Source: Pseudodonghicola flavimaris (GTDB lineage: Bacteria > Pseudomonadota > Alphaproteobacteria > Rhodobacterales > Rhodobacteraceae). From it: 64,000 nucleotides of DNA. Under the pieces are notes generated by a model. The model saw only the letters and a list, made by a program, of their open reading frames with translations. It did not search any database and had not been told where the DNA came from. Within the stretch, counting starts at the first letter, position 1. Each line of letters starts with the position of its first letter. The stretch is from the NCBI RefSeq assembly GCF_030164425.1, contig NZ_JASNJD010000018.1, forward strand, positions 40,426 to 104,425, in the 5' to 3' direction. Below are positions 32,255 to 41,630 of the stretch, one piece after another. Made by a program: the position numbers and the translations under genes.

Positions 32255-34060
32255 ATGACCGACAAGCGCGACGACCTCTCGCTGGGCGATCAGAAATTCC
32301 TGTTCGACCCCGACAGCTGGGAGCCGGCCGAGGAAGCCGGCACCGCCGAACCCATCGACCTGGAGATCATCGCCACCACCTATCGCTCCATCGTAGATCA
32401 GGACGCCTTCGAGGAGATGGTCGCCAGCTGGCGCACCAAGATCGATACCCTCGGCCCCGACAAGACCCTGGGGCGGGGCATCTCCCGTCAGCTCTTCGGC
32501 CAGCTGACCCAGGCGCGCCGCACCATGGAGACGCTGGACATCCCGGTTGAGAACGACCCGCTGAAAAAGGCGGTCACCGATGTTGCCGGACCCGCCATCG
32601 TGCTGTCCCCCAACGGGCGCGCCGCGGCCACCAACATCGCCGGCGAGCGGGCCTTCGGGGTGCAGGAGGGCGCCTTTCTCGATCCCTCGGTGATCGCCCC
32701 GTCCTCCGCCGCCGATTACGCCGCCCTGCGCCGGGCCGCTGGCGGTCAGGGCAATGCCGGCCATGCCATCCTGACCATCGCGCCGGAGACCGGCGCCGAA
32801 GACACCGGCGGCAGCTTTCTGGCCGAGGCCTATCTGATCCAGACGCACGGTCAGTCCGAACACTATGTCGCCATCCGCACGCTTGAGGTCGACTGGACCG
32901 AGCGGGTCGCCGACCGGTTGCGTCAGGCCTTCGGTCTCAGCGCGGCAGAGGCGGAGGTGGCACGGTTGTTCTTTCAGCTGCGCAATCTCGATCAGGTGGC
33001 CGAGCGGCGGGGCGTGTCGCGGCTGACGGTGCGGACCCAGATCAAATCGATCATGGCCAAGGCCGGCGCCCCCACCAATGTCGACCTGATGCGCATGCTG
33101 TCGATGGTGGCCAACCGCGAGGTGATGGAGCAGCGCGGCGAAGCCCCGGTCTGGCACGATCCGCTGGATCGCGAACGCCGCATCCGGCTGGACGACGGCC
33201 GCGTCGTCGCCTGGACCTGGATGGGGGCCGAGAGCGGCACCCCGGCGGTGATGCTGCGCGGCTTTCCGATGACCTATATCCTGCCCGCCGAGGCGGAGGA
33301 GCGGCTACGTCGCGCCGGGGTCAAGCTCTATGCCCTGTCGCGGCCGGGCTACGGCAACAGCAGCCTGCACCAGGACCTGAGCGCCCGGGCCGACAATCTG
33401 GCGGCACTGCGGGCGTTTCTGGATCACGAGATCACCGGCCCCTGCGTCGGCATCGGCATGTCCAACGGGCTGGTGCCCCTGCTGGAGGAGCAGCACGCCA
33501 ATCCCGATCGCTTTCGCGCCCTGATCGCCATCGGCTATACCGGGGTGCTGGACCGCAGCGGCATCCACCGGCTGCAGCCGATCCAGCAGACCATGACCCG
33601 GCTCGCCGCCCGCGCCCCCTGGCTGGTGGAGCTGATGGCGAAATCCGGCCACCGGATGATGCGGCATTACGGGGTCGACTGGTATCTGGAGCGCGCCTAT
33701 CGCACCCGCCCCATCGATATCCGGACCTGCCGCGATCCCAATATGGTGGCCCTGATCCGCAACGCCTGCGCGCATCTGCTGAAACAGGGCCACGGCGCCT
33801 TTGTCCGCGACCTGCAGCTGGCCGTGGCCGAGATCGACGAGGTGATCGAGGCGCTCACCATCCCGATGCTGTTTCTCGCCCCCACCGAAGACGGCGTGTT
33901 CGATGTCAGGCGCTACCGCGATCTGGAGACCCGCAATCCGCTGATCCGGGTCGAGCCGGTGCCGGAGGCGGGCGAGCTGATCTTCTACCAGCAATCCCGG
34001 CTGATCGTCGACCGCATCATCCAGGCGGTGCAGCAGAACCGCATCGCGCCCGCCGATTGA
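32255..34060 (+). CDS. LuxR-type HTH regulator fused to a degenerate alpha/beta-hydrolase domain
   Basis: About 601 residues. The first 190 are an uncharacterised sensor-like part, followed by a LuxR/GerE HTH (about 205-265; LSAAEAEVARLFFQLRNLDQVAERRGVS in pattern, then LTVRTQIKSIMAKAG) and a C-terminal alpha/beta-hydrolase fold (about 310-595). The nucleophile elbow GMSNG keeps a serine (S403) and an acid is available (D546), but the residue expected to be the catalytic His is E574 (PEAGELIF where hydrolases have GH) and the oxyanion HG is RG (R335). The domain is therefore probably a ligand sensor, not an enzyme. ATG 32255 or GTG 32243 are both possible; neither has a strong ribosome site. 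Numbering uses 32255. Confidence 0.75.
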   Translation: MTDKRDDLSLGDQKFLFDPDSWEPAEEAGTAEPIDLEIIATTYRSIVDQDAFEEMVASWRTKIDTLGPDKTLGRGISRQLFGQLTQARRTMETLDIPVENDPLKKAVTDVAGPAIVLSPNGRAAATNIAGERAFGVQEGAFLDPSVIAPSSAADYAALRRAAGGQGNAGHAILTIAPETGAEDTGGSFLAEAYLIQTHGQSEHYVAIRTLEVDWTERVADRLRQAFGLSAAEAEVARLFFQLRNLDQVAERRGVSRLTVRTQIKSIMAKAGAPTNVDLMRMLSMVANREVMEQRGEAPVWHDPLDRERRIRLDDGRVVAWTWMGAESGTPAVMLRGFPMTYILPAEAEERLRRAGVKLYALSRPGYGNSSLHQDLSARADNLAALRAFLDHEITGPCVGIGMSNGLVPLLEEQHANPDRFRALIAIGYTGVLDRSGIHRLQPIQQTMTRLAARAPWLVELMAKSGHRMMRHYGVDWYLERAYRTRPIDIRTCRDPNMVALIRNACAHLLKQGHGAFVRDLQLAVAEIDEVIEALTIPMLFLAPTEDGVFDVRRYRDLETRNPLIRVEPVPEAGELIFYQQSRLIVDRIIQAVQQNRIAPAD

Positions 34061-34162
34061 CCGGCGGTCCCGCGCCAATCTTGACGCCAGCCGCCGCAGC
34101 CGGCATCCCGGACCGGGAAGGCACCGCCCTTCCGACCTGACGCCGCCCGAAGGACCGACCCC

Positions 34163-35350
34163 ATGAAACGCCTGACCATCGACCCGACCACCGCCCTTGC
34201 CGCGATCCGGGGCAATCTCGTGGATCTGGAGACCGAGAATATCGCCGCTCTCGCCGCCCGGGCCGCCGACAAGCCCGACCTGATCGCACTCTGGTACGGC
34301 GAAGGCGATCTGGTCACGCCGGAGTACATCCGTCAGGCGGCCAAGGACGCGCTGGATCAGGGCCAGACCTTCTATGTGCCGCAGATGGCCGGCGCCCCGG
34401 CGCTGACCGCGGCCCTCGCCGCCTATCAGTCCGATCTGCACGGCGTCCCGCTGAGCGAGGACCGAAGCACCATCACCCCCGGCGGCATGCAGGCGGTGCA
34501 TCTGGCCTTCTCGCTGATCCTGCAGGCCGGCGACAACGCCGTCTATGTCGAGCCGCAATGGCCCAACATCCGCCACGCGATCCAGGTCGCCGGGGCCGAG
34601 CCGCGCGCCGTCTCGCTCGATCTGGTAGAGGGCGAGTGGCGGCTCGATCTCGACAAGCTGTTCGACGCCTGCGATGCCCGCACCAAGGCCATCGTCTTCT
34701 CCAGCCCGTCGAACCCCTGCGGCTGGGTCGCCGATCCCGAGACCTACCGGGCGCTGATCGCGTTTTCCCGCAAGACCGGCATCTGGATCATCTCGGACGA
34801 GGTCTATTCCCGGCTGATGGCAGAGGGCCGCGCCGCGCCCTCGCTGCTGCAGGTGGCGGAGCCCGAGGATCTGGCGATGTGCATCAACGGGTTTTCCAAG
34901 GCCTGGGCGATGACCGGCTGGCGCATCGGCTGGCTCAACCACCCGGCCTCTGTCGCGCCGGTGGTGCGGGCGATGACGCAATACATGAACTCCGGCACCG
35001 CGGCGATGATCCAGGCCGGCGCCCTGGCGGCGCTGACCCGCGGCGAAGACACCGTCACGATGGTGCGCGACCGGCTGAGCGCCGGGATGGACGCCGCCTA
35101 CAGTGTGCTCGGCCGGGCCAATTCCGTGGTGCTGCCGGAGCGCCCCCGGGGCGGCATGTACACCTTCTTCCGCATCGAGGGCGAGGACGACGCCGACCGT
35201 TCCTGCCTGCGCATGGTCGAGGAGGCCAGCGTCGGCCTGGCCCCGGGCGGGCTGTTCGGGCGCGAGTTCCGGGGCTGGATTCGCATGTGCATCGCCCGCG
35301 ATCCGAAAGAGATCGCCAGCGCCTGCGAGCGGCTGGTCGGGATCCTCTGA
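34163..35350 (+). CDS. class I/II PLP aminotransferase
   Basis: A 395-residue fold-type I aminotransferase (AspC/MalY relatives). The PLP lysine is K246 in NGFSKAWAMTGWRIGW; other marks are the SSPSNPCGW segment and the Asp-Tyr pair in ISDEVYSRL. It transfers amino groups between an amino acid and a keto acid; substrate is undetermined. It follows the HTH-hydrolase gene in the same orientation, 102 bp away, so regulation by that protein is possible but unproven. Confidence 0.88.
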   Translation: MKRLTIDPTTALAAIRGNLVDLETENIAALAARAADKPDLIALWYGEGDLVTPEYIRQAAKDALDQGQTFYVPQMAGAPALTAALAAYQSDLHGVPLSEDRSTITPGGMQAVHLAFSLILQAGDNAVYVEPQWPNIRHAIQVAGAEPRAVSLDLVEGEWRLDLDKLFDACDARTKAIVFSSPSNPCGWVADPETYRALIAFSRKTGIWIISDEVYSRLMAEGRAAPSLLQVAEPEDLAMCINGFSKAWAMTGWRIGWLNHPASVAPVVRAMTQYMNSGTAAMIQAGALAALTRGEDTVTMVRDRLSAGMDAAYSVLGRANSVVLPERPRGGMYTFFRIEGEDDADRSCLRMVEEASVGLAPGGLFGREFRGWIRMCIARDPKEIASACERLVGIL

Positions 35351-35524
35351 TCCCGGCCCGCCTGCCTCGGCCACCGGCCGCCTGACGCGCCGCACGCGGC
35401 CGGCGGCCCTCTCCCTTCGCGGGGGCGGACCGGTGCCACGCCGTTGCGTCCCAGCCTGTTTTTCGACCTGTTGCGCGCCCGGCGGCGGCACCTGGCATCA
35501 TCAGTGAATTTTCCTGCGAAATTA

Positions 35525-35539
35525 ATTTGCATTCCAAAT
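35525..35539. promoter_or_regulatory. candidate MarR operator
   Basis: ATTTG, 5 bp, CAAAT: a perfect short palindrome in an AT-rich pocket ending 13 bp before the marR ATG. MarR proteins commonly bind such sites over their own promoter. Confidence 0.35.
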
Positions 35540-35552
35540 CATTTGCACGCAC

Positions 35553-36029
35553 ATGCATCTGATGACCTCCGCTGCCCCCTCCCGCCCCCGCGACAGATTC
35601 GGATTTCTGTTCGTCACCCTCGCCCGCCGCTGGCGCCGGGTCATCGACCATGAGCTGGCCCGCGCCGGGCTGACCGATGCCACCTGGACGCCGCTGGTCC
35701 ATCTGAAGGAGGGCGGCGACGATATCAGCCAGACCGAACTGGCCACGCGGGTCGGGCTCGATGCCTCTTCGCTGGTGCGGTTGCTCGATGCGCTGGAAGG
35801 CCGGGCGCTGATCGAACGGCGGGTCGATCCCGCCGACCGCCGTGCCCGCCGCATCCTGCTGACCCCGGCGGGTGAGGCCGAGGTCGACCGCATCCGCGCC
35901 CAGCTGCGCGATGTGGAGACCGAGCTGCTGGCCGACCTCAGCGATGCCGAGATCGCCGATATCCTCGGCGGCCTGGAACGGATCGACCGGCGGGCGGATG
36001 AGAAGTTGCAGCAGGAGAAAGCGGAATGA
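35553..36029 (+). CDS. MarR-family transcriptional regulator
   Basis: A 158-residue winged-helix regulator. The core reads ISQTELATRVGLDASSLVRLLDALEGRALIERR in pattern, followed by the wing DPADRRARRILLTPAGE. MarR dimers usually repress their own operon and release DNA when a phenolic or lipophilic compound binds. Start at ATG 35553 (or 35562). Its stop overlaps the FUSC gene by 4 bp, so it most likely controls that exporter. Confidence 0.9.
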   Translation: MHLMTSAAPSRPRDRFGFLFVTLARRWRRVIDHELARAGLTDATWTPLVHLKEGGDDISQTELATRVGLDASSLVRLLDALEGRALIERRVDPADRRARRILLTPAGEAEVDRIRAQLRDVETELLADLSDAEIADILGGLERIDRRADEKLQQEKAE

Positions 36030-37966
36030 GCAGCTGGCTGACCCGATACGGCTTCGACACGCCGAAGCTGAGATTTGCCGGCGTGACCGCCGTCACCGCC
36101 TGCCTGGCCTTCGTCCTGGCCTGGGCGCTGGGGCTGGAACACCCGCAATGGGCCGCGATGACAGTCTGGGCCGCGTCGCAGCCGACCCGCGGGCAGCTGC
36201 TGGAGAAAAGCCTGTTCCGCATCCTCGGCACCATCAGCGGCACAATCGCCGGGGTGCTGCTGGTGCTGTCGATGCAGATTCACCCCGCGCTGCTGGTGGT
36301 CGGACTGACCATCTGGGTCGGGCTCTGCACCGGGATCGGCAACCTGCAGCGCGGTTTCGTCGCTTACTCGACGGTGCTGGCGGGCTATACCGCCGCCATG
36401 GTCTCGCTGCTGGACAGCGCCCATCCCGATCATGTCTTCGCGCTGGGGATCGACCGGTTCGCCACCGTGCTGACCGGGGTGATCGCCGCGACGATCTTCG
36501 GCTATCTCTTCGCCGGGCGCAGCGATGGCGCCGGGCTGCGCCGACAGGTGCGCGACCTGCTGGCCGATCTGCTGGACCGCGCCGCCGCGCCGCGCGACGG
36601 CAATATCGGCGGGGCGGATGGCAGCGCCGACGGGGACGGCGACCGCATCCTCCTCTCGCGTCTCGCCGCGGTAGAGGAAGGCCTCGATCCCCATGCCGCC
36701 GGTTCGATCCGTTCCCGTCGCGAGGTGCGGGCGACGCGCGGGCTGCTGATCGCCGCCATCCCGGTGCTGCTGCGCCGGCGCAACCGCGGCGACGGGCCCG
36801 GGATGCCGCCCGCCGTCTCTACCGGGCTGAGCCGTGCCGCCACCGCGCTGCGGGCCAACGATCCGCTCACCGCGCTTTCCGCGCTGGAGACGGCGCGCGA
36901 TGCGGTCCTCCCCGGCCCTGACCAGGCCGGCGCGCATGGCCCCACCCCCGGGCTGAGCGAGACGCTGGAGCCGCTCATCGCGGCGTTGGCGCAATGGGCG
37001 CGCCCCTCTGACCCGGTGACGCCGGAGCCGGCCCTGCCGGTGGTGCTGCACCGCGACTGGATCGGCGCACGCGAGGCGATGCTGCGGGCGATGGGCGGGC
37101 TTGGCCTCTTCGGTGCGGTCTGGCTGATCACGGACTGGAGCATGGGCGGCTACATGATGCTGGGGCTGTCGGTGATGCTGTCGCTGATGTCGTCGTTCGA
37201 GAACCCGGCGGTGTTCATGCGCTATGTCTTCGTCGGTCAGGTCTACGGGGTGCTGGGCGCCCTGGCGATCCGCTGGCTGGCCTGGCCGCTGGCCGATAGC
37301 GAATTCCAGATGGTGCTGATGACACTGCCTTTCATCCTGTTCGGGGCGGTGCTGGTGGGTCACAAGCGCACCACGCTCCACAGTTTCGACTATAACATGG
37401 TGATGCTGCTGCTGACCCAGGTGCAGACCCCGCTGCACGGCAGCTTCGGCGGTTCGGTGATGATGGGGCTGGCAGTGATCTCCGCCCCGCTGGTGGCGAT
37501 GCTGGCCTATCGCTTCGTCTATCCGGTGGGGCTGCGCCGACGGCTCGACACGCTGCTGGCCTCGATGCTGCACGATCTGTCCGATCTGGCCGCCGACGCC
37601 GGCGCGCTGGAACACCGGCGGATCTGGCGGGCGCGGCTCTATCACCGGATGCTGCGGCTGATCCGGCTGTCGGAACGCTATGCCCGCGCCAATGTCGAGG
37701 CCTCCGAGGCCAGCCTGGCCATCCTCAACCTCGGCCATGCGGCGATGCGCTGCCATGAAATCCTTGGCGATCCGGCCCGCTCCGACAGCGACCGCCGGGC
37801 GGCGCGGGCGGTGCTGGGCCGCATCCAGACCCTGCGGGCGCATCCGGCCCGGACCGAGGCGACGCTGTCCCGGCTGCGCCAGCGGCTGAGCGGCGAGGAT
37901 GCGGCGATGATGGACCGTGCCGCCGCCGGGGTCAGCGCCCTCACCCCGGCGCTGCACACCGACTGA
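36026..37966 (+). CDS. FUSC-family inner-membrane efflux protein (AaeB-like)
   Basis: A 646-residue protein with the FUSC layout: an N-terminal block of about six TM helices, a cytoplasmic region (about 175-345), a second TM block (about 355-500) and a C-terminal cytoplasmic helical part. Typical stretches are HPQWAAMTVWAASQPTRGQ and WSMGGYMMLGLSVMLSLMSSFENP in pattern. Relatives (AaeB, fusaric acid resistance) export aromatic acids or antimicrobials. No membrane-fusion partner is encoded beside it. The MarR gene upstream suggests induction by a phenolic compound. Confidence 0.87.
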   Translation: MSSWLTRYGFDTPKLRFAGVTAVTACLAFVLAWALGLEHPQWAAMTVWAASQPTRGQLLEKSLFRILGTISGTIAGVLLVLSMQIHPALLVVGLTIWVGLCTGIGNLQRGFVAYSTVLAGYTAAMVSLLDSAHPDHVFALGIDRFATVLTGVIAATIFGYLFAGRSDGAGLRRQVRDLLADLLDRAAAPRDGNIGGADGSADGDGDRILLSRLAAVEEGLDPHAAGSIRSRREVRATRGLLIAAIPVLLRRRNRGDGPGMPPAVSTGLSRAATALRANDPLTALSALETARDAVLPGPDQAGAHGPTPGLSETLEPLIAALAQWARPSDPVTPEPALPVVLHRDWIGAREAMLRAMGGLGLFGAVWLITDWSMGGYMMLGLSVMLSLMSSFENPAVFMRYVFVGQVYGVLGALAIRWLAWPLADSEFQMVLMTLPFILFGAVLVGHKRTTLHSFDYNMVMLLLTQVQTPLHGSFGGSVMMGLAVISAPLVAMLAYRFVYPVGLRRRLDTLLASMLHDLSDLAADAGALEHRRIWRARLYHRMLRLIRLSERYARANVEASEASLAILNLGHAAMRCHEILGDPARSDSDRRAARAVLGRIQTLRAHPARTEATLSRLRQRLSGEDAAMMDRAAAGVSALTPALHTD

Positions 37967-38000
37967 CCGGCGCCCCCGGAAAGCCATCGGCTCCAGCGGG

Positions 38001-38753
38001 TCAGAGCGTCAGAACAACCCGCCGGCCGCCAACCTCGGCGACGCTGACATCGGTTTCGAAAAGCCGCGACAGCACCTCTTCGCTGATCACCTCTTCGGAC
38101 GGCCCCTCGGCCGCGACCCGGCCCGCCTTCATCGCCACCACATGATCGGCATAGGCCGCCGCCACCGTCAGATCGTGCAGCACCACGATCACCGTCCGGC
38201 CGGCGTCCGCCTCCTCCCGCGCGATGCGCATCACCCGGCGGGCATGCGCCAGATCGAGGTTGTTCAGCGGCTCGTCCAGCAGGATCACATCGGTCTGCTG
38301 CGCCAGCACCATGGCGATCTGCGCCCGCTGCTTCTGCCCGCCCGACAGGGTGTCGAGATAGCGGTCGGCAAAGCCCGCCAGATCGAGCCGGTCGATGGCG
38401 CGCTGCACCTCCAGCCGGTCCGCCGCTGTCAGCCGCCCGTGGCTGTGCGGATAGCGACCGAAGCTGACCAGGTCGCGCACCGTCAGGCGCGGGCCGATGG
38501 CGCCCTCCTGCCGCAGGATCGACAGCTGCAGCGCCAGTTCGCGCGGCGGCACCGCCCGCAGATCGCGCCCGTCGATCAGGATATCGCCCGACGCCGGTTC
38601 CAGCAGGCGGCCCAGGGTCATCAACAGGGTCGATTTCCCTGCCCCGTTGGGCCCGACCAGCGCCGTCAGCCGGCCCTTCGGCAGCGCGACGGAGATATCC
38701 GCAAGCACCGGCTTGCCACTGAGCGCGACCGAGAGCGCACGGGTTTCGATCAT
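38001..38753 (-). CDS. siderophore ABC importer ATPase (FecE/FatE-like)
   Basis: A 250-residue ATPase of the iron-chelate importer family: Walker A GPNGAGKSTL, signature LSGGQKQRAQIA, Walker B VILLDEPLNNLD, H-loop VLHDLTVA. The start overlaps the upstream permease gene by 4 bp. It is the last gene of a four-gene operon transcribed leftward from 41496 that imports ferric siderophore from the periplasm. Confidence 0.9.
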   Translation of the reverse strand: MIETRALSVALSGKPVLADISVALPKGRLTALVGPNGAGKSTLLMTLGRLLEPASGDILIDGRDLRAVPPRELALQLSILRQEGAIGPRLTVRDLVSFGRYPHSHGRLTAADRLEVQRAIDRLDLAGFADRYLDTLSGGQKQRAQIAMVLAQQTDVILLDEPLNNLDLAHARRVMRIAREEADAGRTVIVVLHDLTVAAAYADHVVAMKAGRVAAEGPSEEVISEEVLSRLFETDVSVAEVGGRRVVLTL

Positions 38754-39694
38754 GTCTTCCTCCTGCGCAGGATCATCGCCAGAAACACCAGGCCGCCCAA
38801 CGCCTCGATCACCACCGCAACCGAGGTCTGCAGATGCAGGACCCGCTCGAACAGCGTCTGGCTGGCGACCAGGATGCAGCCGGCCAGCAGCGCCGACAGC
38901 GGCAGCAGCACCGCATGGCGCCAGCTGCCCGCCAGCCCATGCGCCAGCGCCGAGACCAGAAGCCCGAAGAACACGATCGGCCCGACCAGCGCGGTCGAGA
39001 CCGAGACCAGCAGCGCCACCGCCGCCAGCAGCCGGCGGGTCTGGCGGTCGTGATCCACCCCCAGCGTCATCGAGGCCGCCCGCCCCAGCGCCATGACATC
39101 CAGCTGGCGGTGCTTGCTCATCAGCCAGATCCCCACCGCCACGGTCAGCCCGGCGGTGATCCAGGTCAGCCCCTCGGGCACGTTGTTGAAGCGGGCGAAC
39201 GCGGCGCTCTGGATCATCGTGAACTCATTCGGATCGATCATCCGGTTCAGCAGCTGGGTCAGGCTGCGGAACAGGATGCCGAAGACGATGCCGGTCAGGA
39301 TCATCCGGGAGATATCCTGCCCCCGCCGCAGCAGGGTGCCGAACAGCAGCAGCGCCGCGAGCAGCATCACCGCGGTCTCCAGCCCGAATGTGACATAGGC
39401 CCCCAGCGCCGCGACACCGACGCCGGAAAGGGTGAAGACCAACAGGCTCTGGCCCAGCAGGAACAGCGCGTCGAAGCCCATGATCGCCGGCGTCAGGATG
39501 CGGTTGGCGGCCAGCGTCTGGAACACCATCGTCGACAGCGCCACCGCCAGCGCCACGGTCAGCAGCGCCACCAGCCGGGCACCCCGGAACATCAGCACGA
39601 AGCCCCAGTCGCCGCGCGCCCCGAGGCTGAGATAGGCCAGACAGGCCACCGCCAGCGCCAGCCCGGCCAGGATCAGGGCACTAGCGGCGCGCAT
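38750..39694 (-). CDS. siderophore ABC importer permease (FatC/VctG-like)
   Basis: A 314-residue FecCD-family permease with about nine TM helices. Family features are LSTMVFQTLAANRILTPAIMGFD and the coupling region LGRAASMTLGVD. It overlaps the other permease gene by 14 bp and the ATPase gene by 4 bp. The two permeases form a heterodimeric channel in the inner membrane. Confidence 0.9.
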   Translation of the reverse strand: MRAASALILAGLALAVACLAYLSLGARGDWGFVLMFRGARLVALLTVALAVALSTMVFQTLAANRILTPAIMGFDALFLLGQSLLVFTLSGVGVAALGAYVTFGLETAVMLLAALLLFGTLLRRGQDISRMILTGIVFGILFRSLTQLLNRMIDPNEFTMIQSAAFARFNNVPEGLTWITAGLTVAVGIWLMSKHRQLDVMALGRAASMTLGVDHDRQTRRLLAAVALLVSVSTALVGPIVFFGLLVSALAHGLAGSWRHAVLLPLSALLAGCILVASQTLFERVLHLQTSVAVVIEALGGLVFLAMILRRRKT

Positions 39695-40604
39695 TGAGCA
39701 TCCACAGGAAAACCACCGCGCCCAGCACGCCCAGGATCGTGCCCACCGGTATCTCGTAGGGATAGCGGATCACCCGCCCGAGGATATCGCAGGCCAGCAC
39801 CAGCCCCGCCCCCGCCATCGCCACCTGCGGCAGGGTGCGGCGCAGGTTCTCGCCCGCCAGCCGCGCGATCATGTTGGGCACCACCAGCCCGACGAAAGGG
39901 ATCATGCCCACCGTCACCACCGTCACCGCGGTGATGCCGGCAACGATCAGCAGCCCCAGCGCCACGATCCGCGGGTAGTCCAGACCCAGCGTCCGGCTGG
40001 TGTCCTCGCCCATGCCGGCAATGGTGAACCGGTCGGCATAGAGATAGGCGGCAATCGCCAGCGCCCCCGCCGCCCAGAGGAATTCGTAGCGCCCCAGCAT
40101 GACGCCGGAGAGCTCTCCGTTCATCCAGATATCCACATATTGGATCAGGTCCCGCTCATAGGCGAGAAAGGTGGCCGCTGCCCCGAGGATGCCGCCGTAG
40201 ACGATTCCGGTCAGCGGCACCAGCAGCGGATCGCGCCGCGGCAGCCGCCGCACCAGTGCCAGAAACAGCGCCGTGCCCAGCAGCGCCGCGACCGTCGCCG
40301 CCGCCATCTTGACCCAGAGCGCCGCCGCCGGCGCCACCAGCGTGATGGCGACGATGCCCAGCCCCGCCGCCTGTCCGGTGCCGGTGGTCGAGGGTTCGAC
40401 GAACCGGTTGCGCGCCAGCATCTGCATGATCACCCCGGCCACCGCCAGCGCCGCCCCGGCCAGCAGCGCCGCGGCGGTGCGCGGCAGCCGGCTGACGCCG
40501 ATCAGCCAGAGATCGCCCCATTGCAGCGCGGCGACGCCGGTAAAGATGCTCACCCCCGCCAGCAGCAGCAGCGCTGCCGGCGCGGCGAGGCGGCCGAGGG
40601 TCAC
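39681..40604 (-). CDS. siderophore ABC importer permease (FatD/VctD-like)
   Basis: A 307-residue FecCD-family permease. It shows the classical start LPRTAAALLAGAALAVAGVIMQMLARNRFVEPSTTGT in pattern, where the helix-turn MQ-x-L-x-RN-x-x-x-P is diagnostic, and the coupling helix with SRTLGLDYPR. It follows the binding-protein gene by 1 bp, so the operon order is receptor, permease, permease, ATPase. Confidence 0.9.
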   Translation of the reverse strand: MTLGRLAAPAALLLLAGVSIFTGVAALQWGDLWLIGVSRLPRTAAALLAGAALAVAGVIMQMLARNRFVEPSTTGTGQAAGLGIVAITLVAPAAALWVKMAAATVAALLGTALFLALVRRLPRRDPLLVPLTGIVYGGILGAAATFLAYERDLIQYVDIWMNGELSGVMLGRYEFLWAAGALAIAAYLYADRFTIAGMGEDTSRTLGLDYPRIVALGLLIVAGITAVTVVTVGMIPFVGLVVPNMIARLAGENLRRTLPQVAMAGAGLVLACDILGRVIRYPYEIPVGTILGVLGAVVFLWMLNARR

Positions 40605-40605
40605 G

Positions 40606-41496
40606 TCATGCGCCTCCGAAGGCGTCGATCAGCAGATCGAGCGTATCGGAGAGCGATTGCACCCCGCCGCTGGAGATGTAGATCTCGGCCGCGTTGAGAT
40701 AGAGCACATGGCCCGCCTTCCAGGCCTTGGTCTCACGCACCAGCGGGTTGTCCAGCGTCGCCTGCGCCCCCACCGCCTCGGCACCGATGGCGGCGGCACG
40801 GTCCAGCACCAGCAGCCAGTCGGGATCGGCCTGGCGGATGAACTCGAAGGACACCGCTTCGCCATGGGTGGCGCCGTGGACGTTCTCCACCGCCTCCGGC
40901 AGCCCCAGTTCGCCGTGGATCCAGCCGAACCGCGATCCCGCGCCATAAGCGGAGATCTTCGGCCCGTTGGTCAGGATGATCAGCCCGTTGCCCTTGCCGG
41001 AGATCGCCGCGCGGGCGGCGGCGACCTTGGCATTCAGACCCTCCGCGATCTGGGCGGCGCGGTCCTCGCGGCCGAAAAGCTTGCCGTAGTCCGCCAGCCG
41101 CTCCAGCGCCTCGTCGATCAGCAGATCGCCGGTAAAGGTCATGTCGATGGTCGGAGCGATCCGGGCCAGCGCGTCGACCTGCGGCGCCGACCGGCCGCCG
41201 GCGATCACCAGATCGGGCGCCAGCGCATAAAGCGCCTCGAAGTTCGGCTCGAACAACGTGCCGAGATCGCCCTGATAGCTCCGCAACTGCGGCACGAAGG
41301 TCTTTTCGACCGATCCCGCCACCGGCACCCCCAGCGCGTCCAGCGTATCGAGCGCCGCCATGTCATAGACCGCCACCCGCTCAGGCAGGCTGTCGAAACT
41401 CACCAGGCCGCGCGCCGTGCGGATCGACACCGGGTCGGCCCAGGCCGGCAGCGCCAGCGATACCGCGGCCAGCATCCCGAAAATCGCGTGTTTCAT
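40606..41496 (-). CDS. siderophore-binding protein of ABC importer (FatB/CeuE-like)
   Basis: A 296-residue type III solute receptor. A Sec signal of about 20 residues (AIFGMLAAVSLALPAWA) lacks a lipobox Cys, so the mature protein is probably soluble in the periplasm. Typical stretches are LPERVAVYDMAALDTLDALG and FEPNFEALYALAPDLVIAGGR in pattern, as in FatB/VctP/CeuE receptors for catecholate-type siderophores. ATG 41496 has AAGGAC upstream. Iron regulation is expected; a repeated ATCCTGAG lies in the upstream region. Confidence 0.88.
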   Translation of the reverse strand: MKHAIFGMLAAVSLALPAWADPVSIRTARGLVSFDSLPERVAVYDMAALDTLDALGVPVAGSVEKTFVPQLRSYQGDLGTLFEPNFEALYALAPDLVIAGGRSAPQVDALARIAPTIDMTFTGDLLIDEALERLADYGKLFGREDRAAQIAEGLNAKVAAARAAISGKGNGLIILTNGPKISAYGAGSRFGWIHGELGLPEAVENVHGATHGEAVSFEFIRQADPDWLLVLDRAAAIGAEAVGAQATLDNPLVRETKAWKAGHVLYLNAAEIYISSGGVQSLSDTLDLLIDAFGGA

Positions 41497-41552
41497 GCCA
41501 AAGTCCTTATCCTTGCGCACCGCCGGGCTAAGGGTCGGCATCGGGGCGGCAC

Positions 41553-41607
41553 ATCCTGAGCGTTTCACTATGGCATTGCCCCGGAGAGATCCAGCGCCTA
41601 TCCTGAG
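41553..41607. promoter_or_regulatory. direct repeat in the iron-uptake divergent promoter region
   Basis: ATCCTGAG occurs at 41553-41560 and 41600-41607, 47 bp apart, in the 134-bp region between the siderophore receptor gene and the DUF2218 gene. It may be an iron-responsive operator pair; I cannot match it with confidence to a named box. Confidence 0.3.
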
Positions 41608-41630
41608 AGAAACAATCGGAGATATCGGAT

